Source: Cavenderia fasciculata (lineage: Eukaryota > Evosea > Eumycetozoa > Acytosteliales > Cavenderiaceae). Taken from it: 64,000 bases of DNA. The notes under the pieces are model-generated. The model was not told where the DNA came from and searched no databases. It saw only the letters and a list, made by a program, of their open reading frames with translations. The DNA lies in assembly GCF_000203815.1 (NCBI RefSeq), contig NW_004457737.1, forward strand, positions 372,001 to 436,000, in the 5' to 3' direction. The number at the start of each line of letters is the position of its first letter. The first letter of the stretch is position 1. The position numbers and the translations under genes are program-made. Positions 54,497 to 64,000 of the stretch are shown piece after piece.

Positions 54497-56559
54497 TCAT
54501 TGTTTTATTAAAAGATTATATATTCGAGGTATTTTTCTGATAATCATCCAAATCAATAAGATTGCCATGCAAAAAACCAAAGGAATTAAAAATATACAAG
54601 TCAAAATCTTACTTGCCAATCCTGCAAATAAAAACCTATGAATCAATAATACAACAGTCATTGCATTAATTGCAACAATAAACATTGCTATTAATATTGT
54701 TATAATTGTAACCTAAAATAGAAAATATAAAATAGAAAAAAAAGTTAACTTAAATATTTGTTTAAATAAAAAAAAACATTATTATTATTATCTATATATT
54801 TACCCATAAAGGATTCTTATAAAAAGGTGACATGATTGATTCACTACTTGTAAATTGAATCAATGGTATTACTGCAAATGGTAGAGCAATCGATAAGATG
54901 ACTTGAGAAAATATAAGTAGTTGGTAGGTTGCTTGATCACCCGAAACGATAATGATGATGGCAGCTGGAATGATAGCGAGTAATCGTGTGCTGAGTCGTC
55001 TTAGCCAAGGTGCAATTTTGAGGTCCAAGAACCCCTCCATTATAATTTGTCCTGTCATTGTACCAGTGATAGTCGACGATTGACCAGCACATAAAAGGCC
55101 AATACCAAATAGAATACTACTAGTCTTGCTATCCATCAAATCTCCCAACAAATTATACGCCTCTTTTAAATCAGTCACAACATAATTATTCTTATAAAAG
55201 ATGCTTGCCGATAATATCAAAATCGAAACATTGACAAAGAATGCACCATTCAATGCTAATATAGTATCTAATAAATTATATTTTAGTGCTTGATAAACTC
55301 TTGATCTTTCATTACCAACCTTTCTTGATCTAAACAAATAAATTTAAAATTAAATATTAATATTCTTTTTTGTTTTTTGTTTAGTTACTCACTTTACAAC
55401 ACCAGAATGAAGGAATAAATTATGAGGCATTACAGTTGCACCAATGATACCACTTGCTACAACTACACTCTCTGTTGTGAGTGATGGTATAAACCCGGCG
55501 AATACATCCTTGGCATCTGGTTTTGCATAAACCAATTCTACGACAAAACAAGATGTGATGACTGCCAACATTAAAATGATGATTAATTCCAACTTTCTAA
55601 TACCCCATCTCTGAATGGCTAGGAATAAAAGAGTGTCAACTGAAGTCATAACCACACCAGCAATCAATGGAATACCAAACAGTATTTGTAATCCAATCGC
55701 CGTTCCAATCACCTCTGCCATATCCGTAGCTGCTATAGTGATCTCAAATATAATCCACATTAAAATTCTCATTGGTTTATGTGTAAATTCCTCTTTACAT
55801 AATTGTGCAAGATCCTTTTCTAAAATATTTTAAAATAAATTAATTTAAATTAAATAAATAAATAAATGATTATTTAATAATTAACATACTTGTAACAATG
55901 GCAACTCTAAATGATAAAGTTTGAAGAAATAAAGCCATTATATTACTTAATAATAATACCCAAATTAAAGCAAACCCAAATCTTGATCCACCTTCTAAAT
56001 CAGTTGCCCAATTACCTGGGTCCATATAACCAACACTTACAAAGAAGCATGGTCCTAAATATGCTTTTAATTTTTTAAAACTAAATCCTTCCCTACAAAC
56101 AAACAAACACAAATAAATAAATAGAATTAATGAACGAACAATAATATTTTGTTTTTTTTTTTTATTCTTTATTGTTGTTACATACTCGTGTGGAATATCA
56201 ACAGTATTTTCAGTATCACCTTCATCAATACCAGTTGAATTGGCTCCATCTTGACTTTTACATAACCTCGATGGTGACAATAGTGATTGTTTTGATTCAT
56301 CTTCAATGTCTACTATTTGTTGTGGTTGATGATCCATTGATGATTGATGAATATTTAAATCGATCATTTCAAACTCTTTTTGATGGTGACGATGACAATC
56401 ATCATCATTATTACTATGATTGATAGACTTTGAAAATATTTTTCCATCCTCTTGTTCTTCTATATCATCGTCATCATCTTGTCCATTTTCATTTAATCTC
56501 TCTTGTTGGTGTTGTTGTATTTGTTGATCTGTTGTCATACTACTACTATTATCTATCAT
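54497..56559 (-). CDS. NRAMP-family divalent metal transporter
   Basis: Five exons: 56186-56559, 55890-56092, 55393-55819, 54804-55329, 54497-54712, in phase, 581 residues. A 125-residue acidic, Asp/Gln/His-rich cytosolic N-terminus precedes the core. TM1 holds DPGN (about residues 149-152, in GYMDPGNWATDLEGGS) and TM6 holds MPHN (about 323-326, in VMPHNLFLHSG), the metal-binding motifs of proton-coupled Fe/Mn transport. Further segments include IGLQILFGIPLIAGVVMTSV and LLCAGQSSTITGTMTGQIIM. The number and order of helices fit a full-length transporter. Dictyostelium has Nramp1 (phagosome) and NrampB (contractile vacuole); the bacterial-like TM1 context makes NrampB plausible, but this is not settled. 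Confidence 0.88.
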
Positions 56560-56818
56560 AATATATTATGCTAATAGTTTAGTTTAATGATTGATGGATG
56601 AAAAGATGAAAAGATGGAAAATGGAATGAGTAATGAGAGAATCAGATGGTTGTCTGTCTGTCTTTACACTCTCCCAAAAAGAAAAGATATAATAATAATA
56701 TTATTATTATTATTATTTTAAAAGTGGGTGTGAGAGGAGGGGGTATGGTATGTTGATCTTGATCCATGGTAAGTGGGATGTGAGAGGGGGGTGGGGGATT
56801 GTATGATTTGATTGAATG
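56560..56818. other. Intergenic region
   Basis: AT-rich with a (TAA/TTA)n inverted tract at about 56690-56716 and G-rich runs near 56736 and 56785. It lies between the promoter side of the NRAMP gene and the 3' end of the translocator gene. No gene seen. Confidence 0.4.
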
Positions 56819-57904
56819 TTAATTTTTTAAAATTGAAATGGAGTGGTGCATTGAAGAATTTGGTGAAGATTGGTCCAATAATTGATCATCTTCCTTTTTA
56901 CATGACGGTTGGACAAGTTGTAATTGTAGTTGTTGTTGTTGTTGTATCTTTGATTCATAACCAATTTGACTGTACCAAATGACACCGATAACTGCTACGG
57001 CACAGCCAATGGCATTGAGGAACCCAACTTCATTGCGAAAGACGACAATGGAGATGGAGATGGAGAGGATGACCTTGAGGTTCCCAGACACGGTATAGGT
57101 GAGTGCCGACGTGTACTTGATGACAAAGAATGTGCAAATGTTGAGTAGAAAGGCGATTGAACCAGACACCAAGAGCACGCACACTAGGGATACGAGAGAC
57201 TGCTCGTAACGGTAGGCTAACCACTCGACCATATCCTGCATTTCGAATGCAATACTGCACGGCACGAGAAAGACTGCACTCCATGGGGTCATGTGGTAGA
57301 GCAAGTTGATAGGGTTGATTAGACGCTGTTGGAGGGTGATCCCCGACACGATGGCAAACAGAGCGGTGACTACCGACGACAAAAGAGCTGCGTAAAACCC
57401 GATATGGTTGTAATTGGCCTCGCTGAGACTAGCCAAGGCCACACCACCGACAATCGGACCCATTGAGAGGTATGTTGATTTGGAAAACTGCTTGCGATAG
57501 TAACAAGCCTGGATAGCCACTGTAAAGAGTGGTACACTCGCTTTGATAGTTTGCATAAATGAGACGGGTACGAATCTCAACGACACATTACCCAATGCAA
57601 TATTAGCAGCAAATAACAGTGCCAGTGGAAGTATCTTGTTGAGTTGTTCGTTAAACTCGATCCTGTCAAATGATGCTCGAGATGCTGCATCGCTCGTATC
57701 AATCAAATAATGACTGAAATGTTTCAATACTGTACGTGCACCCAACCAACACACAAACATGTGTATGGCAGTAAGTGTGAACGGATAGGTAAAGTTGTAT
57801 GTTGCAAAGATGTATTTGTTGAGTATCAATGTACTAATATTCATTATGAACCATAGTACCAATGATATCATTGATAACTTTTTAATACTATATGATGATG
57901 TCAT
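56819..57904 (-). CDS. Triose-phosphate/nucleotide-sugar translocator family protein
   Basis: Single exon, 361 codons. About nine to ten hydrophobic segments are spread over the length. The family signature is seen in SLRFVPVSFMQTIKASVPLF and FALSLS-like downstream helices (ALLSSVVTALFAIVSGITLQ), with the late ALTYTVSGNLKVILSISISI segment typical of the TPT domain. Such antiporters exchange nucleotide sugars or phosphorylated sugars across Golgi, ER or plastid membranes; without a plastid, a Golgi/ER site is expected. The substrate cannot be read from the sequence. The Gln-rich C-terminus (QQQQQLQLQLVQ) is cytosolic-like. GC is higher in the body of this gene than in its neighbours. Confidence 0.85.
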   Translation of the reverse strand: MTSSYSIKKLSMISLVLWFIMNISTLILNKYIFATYNFTYPFTLTAIHMFVCWLGARTVLKHFSHYLIDTSDAASRASFDRIEFNEQLNKILPLALLFAANIALGNVSLRFVPVSFMQTIKASVPLFTVAIQACYYRKQFSKSTYLSMGPIVGGVALASLSEANYNHIGFYAALLSSVVTALFAIVSGITLQQRLINPINLLYHMTPWSAVFLVPCSIAFEMQDMVEWLAYRYEQSLVSLVCVLLVSGSIAFLLNICTFFVIKYTSALTYTVSGNLKVILSISISIVVFRNEVGFLNAIGCAVAVIGVIWYSQIGYESKIQQQQQLQLQLVQPSCKKEDDQLLDQSSPNSSMHHSISILKN

Positions 57905-58531
57905 CCTCCTCTCTATCTATCTCTTTCTCTATCTATCTATATCTCTATATATGCATGTTTATGTTTTCAATCTACACAATGATTCAATTTCAACCAAGTT
58001 GATTATATTAGTCGCGAAAGGCCAGCCACGGGTTAGGGTAAGCTCGCAACGAAAAGAAAAACGAACTTTTCAACAACAGTGCCGACTCGAACTCTGGTTG
58101 TGGGGGTTGTTTGATCAACAGATTTTTCGATAATATCTTTTTTTTCGAAACACTGGTTGTGTGATCTATCTTTTACAAAAGTTGATAACTTGAGAGGATG
58201 AAAACAACACTGTAACAGAAAGATCGGGATAAGTATCACTGTCTGTATCTTTTATAACTTTGGGTGGTATCCCATTTTGAGTTCTCTGCCTCTTTGTTCA
58301 GAGACTTTGCGGACTCATACCACTCACACATCCCTTCGTTGTCAGGAACGAGTGGCGGGGCTTTTGATAATTTATATTTTTTTTATAATTAGTTGTTGTG
58401 CAATTGGAGGAGAACGAACAGACAACAGTGTCGGAGGTAGCGTAAATTTGCTTTTTATCATTACCATTACATCATCATCATCAGATAGATAGATAGGTAG
58501 AAAGATAGAGATATTAGTAATAATAATAATA
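57905..58531. other. Divergent promoter region
   Basis: Spacer between the translocator (minus) and the granulin gene (plus). It contains a (TCTA)n stretch at 57909-57940 and less AT-rich DNA at 58015-58360 without a convincing gene. I looked for a tRNA here and found no cloverleaf. Confidence 0.45.
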
Positions 58532-59000
58532 ATGTCTTTTAAAAGAATCAACTTTGTTTTCGTTTTGGTTGTCTTGGTCGTCATCATGATGACAACTGTT
58601 CAAGCAACTAATACTCCTACTGTGACTACTTTTGTGAAAGCATCTACATCACACCAACTCAGCAGATCAATGAACAACATTATCGAGAAACAACCAAACG
58701 TACAATGTCAAGACGGTAGTTTTTGTCCGGCTGGCAACACATGTTGTCCATCTGCCAATGCAGGTTACTCTTGTTGTCCAGCAAACAATGCCGTTTGTTG
58801 TAAAGATCTCCAACATTGCTGTCCACAAAACTTTTCTTGTTGTAAGTTATATATATAACTTGATAATAATATTAATAATAATTATATAAATATATTCCGA
58901 CTTATTACTAATCTATATTTTTTTTTGGTTATTATTAACAAAAGCGAGTGGAGGTAAAATATGTATTCCAAATAGTAGATGGATTACATCTGAAAATTAA
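58532..59000 (+). CDS. Granulin-domain secreted protein
   Basis: Exons 58532-58841 and 58945-59000 join in phase (TGT T|CG AGT) to 121 residues. A signal peptide (INFVFVLVVLVVIMMTTVQA) is followed by a pro-like region and one granulin module from about residue 60: C-x-DGSFCPAGNTCC, GYSCCPANNAVCCKDLQHCC, then PQNFSC and the exon 2 end GGKICIPNSRW. The alternating CC pairs and the HCCP core are diagnostic. Granulins are secreted or lysosomal disulphide-rich peptides; one is known in Dictyostelium as a single-module protein of similar size. Exon 2 is too short to be noticed unless the intron is read. Confidence 0.88.
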
Positions 59001-59611
59001 ATCACCAAAATAACTACAACTATAACAACTACAACAAATAATAATAATAATGATTGCCATTTAAACTATTTTAACGATATCACAAAGTCTTGGCGGCAAT
59101 CCAATCCAATCCAATTACCCTTCCTCCTCCACCTCTTCCTCTTCCTTCTTCCAACCTATTTATAACGACAATGATAATATACATGGTATATTTATAGATA
59201 TACCATGGTAAATATTGATTATCGTGGGTTACCTACCTACAACCGATCGCAAATTATGTATATATATGATTTGTTTATATGTAATAAACATAAAGTATAT
59301 ACTCCTTTTGCAAGAGTGTGTTTTTCTTCCCAACAAATAATAATAATAATAATATAGATTCCAATTGATTGACTGATTGATGATTTTTGATTGTTCGTTT
59401 CGAATCCATCTATCTATCTACCAATCTACTGATCCATCTAATCCTTTTTTTTTTTTGGGTTTTATAAAGGTTATATGAGAGTTTATGTATTGTACTTTAC
59501 TTATTATTGGTTATTCGTTATAAGTTATTGTTGTTGTCGAGGGTTGAGGAGGGTTAATGTGCATGTTGATTGTTGTTTAAATAATAATACTATATTGTTA
59601 TCCTAAATCGT
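59001..59611. other. Intergenic region between convergent genes
   Basis: 3' flanks of the granulin gene (plus) and the complex III subunit gene (minus). It contains CT-rich DNA (59119-59150), a TATAGATATACC palindrome-like stretch near 59190-59212 and a poly-T run at about 59445. No gene seen. Confidence 0.45.
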
Positions 59612-59967
59612 TTATTCAGAGATACCCTTGGCTTGTCTTTGAGCATAGACATCCTTCCAGATTTTCTGTTACGATGTTAATATGATTGTTAGATGAATGG
59701 TCGTTAGTTTCAAGTTTCGCGTTGTTTTGTCATGACTATTGTTGCTGCTCTGTTGTTGTCTGTGCTGTTTTCTGTTGCTACTGTTATGTTGTTATGTCAT
59801 ATAGTCTAATATATTATACATACACCGCTGTTGGCACTGGCAAAGGCAACATCGACTACACCATGAACAGATTGTTCGAAAACAAAACCGGTAATGATGG
59901 CGGCAGTGATAAAGGTAGAGTTTCTAGAAAAGACAGTCTTGTATAAGAATCCGGTAAAGTTGCTCAT
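59612..59967 (-). CDS. Cytochrome bc1 complex subunit 9 (Qcr9/UQCR10 type)
   Basis: Two exons, 59824-59967 and 59612-59665, donor GTATGT and acceptor AACAG, joined in phase 0 to 65 residues. The protein starts MSNFTGFLYKTVFSRNSTFI, continues with one membrane helix (TAAIITGFVFEQ), a GVVDVAFASAN linker and ends KIWKDVYAQRQAKGISE. The order F-Y-x-x-VF-x-RNSTF, single helix and terminal K-x-W-K-D is the Qcr9 pattern, and 65 residues is the usual size. This small subunit spans the inner mitochondrial membrane in complex III near cytochrome c1. The plus-strand open frame over the same place (59686-59946) is a shadow. Confidence 0.85.
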
Positions 59968-60220
59968 CTCTTGTTGTTGTTGTTGTTGTTGTGTATATAT
60001 GCAATATAATATAAATTAGTGCTATCTCATGATGATACTTTTGCGTCTCATAGTTGCTGATCAGCAACACGAAAAAAAAATTTAAAAAAAATTAAAAAAA
60101 AAAACAAATTAAATTTAATATGAGGGACAGCTTGCAAATTCTCTGTGTTTGTATTAATTATATTATTACATTGCTACAAATAGAATAGAATAGTTAATCA
60201 CAATAAATAAATAATAGAAA

Positions 60221-60952
60221 ATGGTGAGTGTATTATTACTACTTATACTCAGAGATTACTACATGATTCACATCACTTACACTTTCAATACATTTATTAT
60301 AATAGGCAGCACGGTTAATGAAAGAGTACAAAGTATTACAGAATGAAACATTTGAAGATATATTATTATTCCCAAAGGATGAATCAGACTTGTATCAATG
60401 GTGTGCTGTTATAAAGGGTCCACCAGATACACCATATGAAGGTGGTAACTTTGAACTCTCTATTCAAGTACCTTCAAACTATCCTCTTCAACCTCCAACC
60501 GTTAAATTTATCACTAAAGTATTCCATCCAAATATTCATTTCAAGGTAAGTGATATAATATAATATTACTCATAAAGAGAACTTAAACATGAACATAACA
60601 CACTAACTAATCACTCACTCTCTTTCTTTTCCATTAACCGTGAATTTATCTACTTTTTGATTTGGAATTTAATTGGTATTATTTAATCGGTATTATAATA
60701 TTGATTGAATGGATCATATATATTATATATAATATTATATATATTTAGACAGGAGAAATTTGTTTGGATTTATTAAAAACTTCATGGTCAGCTGTTTATA
60801 CATTACAGTCTGTTTGTAGATCTATTATTGCACTTTTGGCACATCCAGAGGCTGACAGTCCACTTAATTGCGATGCTGGTAATTTAATTAGAAATGGAGA
60901 TCAAAAAGGACATGATTCTCTTGCAAAAATGTACACTAGAATTTATTCTTAA
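60221..60952 (+). CDS. pex4: Ubiquitin-conjugating enzyme E2, PEX4 type
   Basis: Three exons: 60221-60223 (the ATG alone), 60306-60545 and 60749-60952, 148 residues. The first exon is followed at once by a GTGAGT donor; the second opens AARLMKEYKVLQ, the standard E2 N-terminal helix. The HPN motif is at 75-77 (FHPNIHFK) and the catalytic cysteine is C86 (TGEICLDLLKTSW). The sequence NIHFKTGEICLDLLKTSWSA with LQSVCRSIIALLAHPEADSP is characteristic of plant and protist PEX4. PEX4 mono-ubiquitinates the import receptor PEX5 at the peroxisomal membrane so that it can be recycled. Close second choice: another UBE2D/E-like E2, less likely given these motifs. Confidence 0.87.
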
Positions 60953-61802
60953 ACAACAACAACAAATCAAATAATAATCACAATAATACTTCACCTACCC
61001 TTTTTTTTTTTTTTTTTGGATGTACGCAACAACCCATATTTGTAAATAAACAGGCCCTCTAACGAGAAGAAAAATAATAATATAAAACCAAAATATCCAT
61101 ATGTATGTATGTATGGACAACGTTGATTAAAACATAGCAATCAAAGTCGAATATATTTTTTTTCTGTAAAATTATTTATAAAAAGAGAGAGAGAGGAATA
61201 AAACTTAAAAAATCAATCTAAAACCATGTTGGGTGATTGTATTTTTAATCCCATCTTGGTTGTAATTTGGAAACCATAAGCCAGGAATTGATTTTTTAGT
61301 TTGAACAAAAAAAAAAAAGAAAAAAGTATCCCCAAAAAAATTGAACAAAACACATAAATTACTTCATCCTTTTCATTCTTATTATTATATTACTTTACTT
61401 ACTGTTTTATCTTTGTACATAGATTATATACATCTTTCTCTCCCATTTATTCAACAATACATTACTTGCAATTATTCAATTGCTTTATATATATATATAC
61501 ATAATATTATAACTTATCGATTCATCACTCATACAATTCAATTGAGAATTAATCTATCCATCCATCACCAACCTATTCACACACAATAATACAACTGTAT
61601 TGTTTGTACATATATCTATCATCATATCATATCATATCATATACCCTTTTAACATACAGAAGCATAACAACAACATACTTGTTTGACAGTACTACGACTC
61701 TCTAGACCAATAACTTATTACTATCACTCATTCATTCAATTCATTCATTTGTTCCCCTTTTTTTTTCTACTATTAAATAATAGTTATTTATTATTCAAAG
61801 AG
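60953..61802. other. Intergenic region and 5' leader of the RING-like gene
   Basis: A poly-T run at about 61002-61018, poly-A runs near 61308-61326 and a CATAT repeat near 61623-61645. The stretch just upstream of 61803 is open in the RING gene's frame from 61683, but its composition is leader-like. No other gene supported. Confidence 0.45.
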
Positions 61803-63416
61803 ATGGATTCAATACAATTAATTGTTTCACCTCATCCCTTACTTTTATTAAGATTGTTGGGACAGGCAGGAATCCTGGGCGAAGATCAAGACAACACACA
61901 TTACCTCCCGTTTGTCGAACAGATGAAGGCATGCAAGTCAAAGCTAGAGAGTTTCAACAAGGACATGACCAAGTACAGAAAGACGGGTGAACTGCTTGGC
62001 GAGATGAACAGAGAGTTGCAGTACATGGAGCACGACACCAACATTACCGACTCACTTGGCCACATTACAACACTCAACCAAAAGTTGGCACAGCAAATCG
62101 AGCTGCTCGAGCCATTGATCAAGTCACAAATCGAACGTATCAACTCACTCTCTCATTATATATGTCCTCCTACCGAAGAATTGTTTAGAAAGCGTGTACT
62201 CGATATATTAGAGAAATCACCCAAGGAAAAGTTGGCAGCCAATGCAACTAGAAACACTTGCGTTATCTGTCTAGAGAATCCCGCCAATGTTTTGATCAAG
62301 AGAACTTGTACAGTATCTTCTCATAATCATCATAGTGAAGCGGCTAGAGAGAATTCTTCTACATCCTCTACTACTTCGACCACCTCTACTAGATCCTCTT
62401 CTAGATCTTCCAGAGGATCGTCGTCATCATCATCGTCGTCATCATCATCGTCGTCGTCATCTTCATCGTCGTCATCAAGAAAGAGAATTGTATGTGATAG
62501 TGAAACATGTCGTTGTGGGTCTACCATGTGTGTAGATTGTATTATAAAACATTATTGGATATCCAGTAAACAAGCAACCAAATCATTCTGTAAATGTTGT
62601 TGTTGTAGAGCAGAGTTTTGTTTAAAGGATATATTCTATGTAGAGTATGAAGATGATGGAAGTAATAGTAATAGTAATAGTACTAGTACTTCCTCTACCT
62701 CTACAACCACTACCACTTCCAACAACAAAAAGAGAAAGGAAACTGAAGATCCTGAACCACTCGAATCAAAACCACATAGAGACCATAAAGCACTTAAACC
62801 AACACCACCGACTAGTCAATCAAATACATCCTCCTCCTCGACCAATTCAAGAAGATCAAATACCCATCATCAAACCATTACTCCAAACACAACAACTACA
62901 ACCATAACAACAACTCGATCATCACCAAATGTAAATAGAAATAACAATACTACCACAACTACCACTACCGTCGCAAATAATGGTAATGTTGGTATTAATA
63001 TTAGAGATTTGTTAAGAATTGGACTACTTCATCGTAACAGTAGACAAGGAAGACCAAATAGTGAAGAGATTGATGAAAGAGATATTATCGATGTTGACAA
63101 GGAAGATGATGAAGCACAAGAGGAAAGACAAGAAGAAGAAGAAGAGGAAGAGGAGGAGGAAGAAGAGGAGGAACAAGAGGAAGAAGAAGAAGAAGAAGAA
63201 GAACAAGAGGACTCAGAGGAAGAGGTTAGTGCCTGTCCTCGCCACACTAAAAAGAAGAAAAAGGCAAGTCGTCGTAGAAACCAAGATCGTTATCATCATC
63301 ATCATCATCACCATGAAGATCAAGACGACGATGATGATAGTGATGGTGGAGACAACAACAACGATGCTACCTTTAACTGGCAACTATTCCCACGTTTCAT
63401 TTTTGGATCAAGATAA
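61803..63416 (+). CDS. RING-like zinc protein with low-complexity inserts
   Basis: 537 residues from the ATG at 61803, chosen over one 40 codons upstream because the leader there is Phe/Leu/Ile-rich and unlike the body. An N-terminal helical/coiled-coil region (about 20-130: QMKACKSKLESFNKDMTKYR) is followed by a split RING: C-x2-C in TCVICLENPANVL (about 153), a roughly 45-residue Ser insert (about 180-226), then CDSETCRCGSTMCVDCIIKH and CKCCCCRAEF. This fits a cross-brace E3-type domain whose first loop is expanded. C-terminal half: Ser/Thr/Asn-rich, an acidic Glu run (about 440-472) and a His run (about 498). A ubiquitin-ligase role is inferred from the RING only. Confidence 0.7.
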   Translation: MDSIQLIVSPHPLLLLRLLGQAGILGEDQDNTHYLPFVEQMKACKSKLESFNKDMTKYRKTGELLGEMNRELQYMEHDTNITDSLGHITTLNQKLAQQIELLEPLIKSQIERINSLSHYICPPTEELFRKRVLDILEKSPKEKLAANATRNTCVICLENPANVLIKRTCTVSSHNHHSEAARENSSTSSTTSTTSTRSSSRSSRGSSSSSSSSSSSSSSSSSSSSRKRIVCDSETCRCGSTMCVDCIIKHYWISSKQATKSFCKCCCCRAEFCLKDIFYVEYEDDGSNSNSNSTSTSSTSTTTTTSNNKKRKETEDPEPLESKPHRDHKALKPTPPTSQSNTSSSSTNSRRSNTHHQTITPNTTTTTITTTRSSPNVNRNNNTTTTTTTVANNGNVGINIRDLLRIGLLHRNSRQGRPNSEEIDERDIIDVDKEDDEAQEERQEEEEEEEEEEEEEEQEEEEEEEEEQEDSEEEVSACPRHTKKKKKASRRRNQDRYHHHHHHHEDQDDDDDSDGGDNNNDATFNWQLFPRFIFGSR

Positions 63417-63766
63417 CCCAAACAATAACAATAACAACAACAATAATATAATATAATATTATTCACCAAGTTTGCCACATACATCCAGAGTAATTATTAA
63501 TAATAATAATAAAAAAGGAAGAGGCTCTTTTTCTTCTTTTAGTTGTATAAATATGTGTTTTGTTGTAATATTCAAGATCTTTATTTTTGGGGGAATTCAA
63601 GAAAAAATGGATGAACATTAAATTCTGATAATTATTTGGGGGGTGACGATATTTTCTTCACAAACAAAAACTTCAAGAAGAAGAATAAACATACCTATTT
63701 TGTTTATTTGTATTTTGTGTGTGTGTGTGTGTGTGTTGGTAGATGTAATAATAATGTCAAAGAAGA
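63417..63766. other. Intergenic region
   Basis: (AAC/AAT)n DNA after the RING gene's stop, a poly-G/T patch at 63586-63591 and a (GT)n microsatellite at about 63718-63736, just before the next start codon. Confidence 0.5.
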
Positions 63767-64000
63767 ATGGATCAAGAAAAAGAAGAAGAAGAACAACAAA
63801 AATGTTCACTCTATAGCGATAATAATAGTATTATTAGTAGTACAAGTACAAATCAATCAACTCAAACAGATAGTAGTAGTAATAATAATAATAATACACT
63901 AGATACATTTAACGAATTATATAAAAAAGATTTATTTGAGATCTGTCAAATTAATTCTATTATGACAACAGGAAGAGAAACTAAAAATATATTGTTGGAC
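63767..64000 (+). CDS. Unidentified gene, 5' end only
   Basis: An open frame of 78 codons starting MDQEKEEEEQQKCSLYSDNN and running off the window, with Ser/Thr/Asn-rich then more ordered sequence (LDTFNELYKKDLFEICQINS). An alternative ATG 13 bases upstream reads into a stop soon. Too little is present to name it. Confidence 0.6.
   Translation, partial: MDQEKEEEEQQKCSLYSDNNSIISSTSTNQSTQTDSSSNNNNNTLDTFNELYKKDLFEICQINSIMTTGRETKNILLD

Noticed and set aside
58015-58360. Possible structural RNA in the less AT-rich spacer before the granulin gene.
   Set aside because: No cloverleaf, no A/B box pair in the right spacing and no recognised small-RNA signature.
59686-59946. Plus-strand frame of 86 codons, Cys/Val/Tyr-rich.
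   Set aside because: It is the shadow of the Qcr9-type exons and intron on the minus strand.

Overview
The window is genomic DNA of a dictyostelid social amoeba. The evidence is the AT-rich intergenic DNA, the short AT-rich GT-AG introns with GTATGT/GTAAGT donors, the Asn/Ser/Gln homopolymers, and the gene content: a BEACH protein close in size to LvsA, ComC-like LRR/TIG/EGF surface proteins and a lineage-expanded ankyrin family. The species cannot be fixed from the sequence alone; a group 1 or 2 dictyostelid (Cavenderia or Heterostelium type) would fit.

Layout. (1) 1-10,143, minus strand: a tandem array of cell-surface proteins. It holds a partial IPT/TIG-EGF gene at the left edge and then four related signal-peptide/beta-domain/EGF/hydrophobic-tail genes. 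Intron 3 of the third of these four carries a truncated copy of the sphingosine-1-phosphate lyase gene. (2) 10,409-12,300, plus: the 5' part of an LRR surface protein (ComC-like). (3) About 12,300-22,100: an intron-poor, gene-dense, GC-richer block read as a virus-like fossil. Its parts include a lysine-rich protein, a tail-fibre-like repeat protein, a SET-domain protein, several Cys-pair zinc proteins and a secreted GIY-YIG-like protein. No capsid, packaging ATPase or polymerase is seen. (4) 22,141-23,810, plus: the 3' part of a TIG/EGF ComC-like gene, running into a 31-32 bp pyrimidine minisatellite. (5) About 24,330-25,450: a second, smaller virus-like segment, followed by a purine minisatellite. 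(6) A tRNA-Leu(AAG) gene and a duplicated piece of it. (7) 26,932-38,115: an eight-exon BEACH/WD40 gene (probable lvsA). (8) 38,251-54,440: six intact ankyrin-family genes and two broken ones on both strands, with signs of gene conversion. (9) 54,497-64,000: an ordinary housekeeping stretch with an NRAMP metal transporter, a triose-phosphate/nucleotide-sugar type translocator, a granulin, a complex III small subunit (Qcr9), a PEX4-type ubiquitin-conjugating enzyme, a RING-like protein and the start of an unidentified gene.

The left 25 kb is unstable: tandem surface-protein paralogs, a captured lyase fragment, foreign DNA and minisatellites. The right 10 kb is conserved and dense. All exon boundaries were placed by hand from splice motifs, reading frame and paralog comparison.
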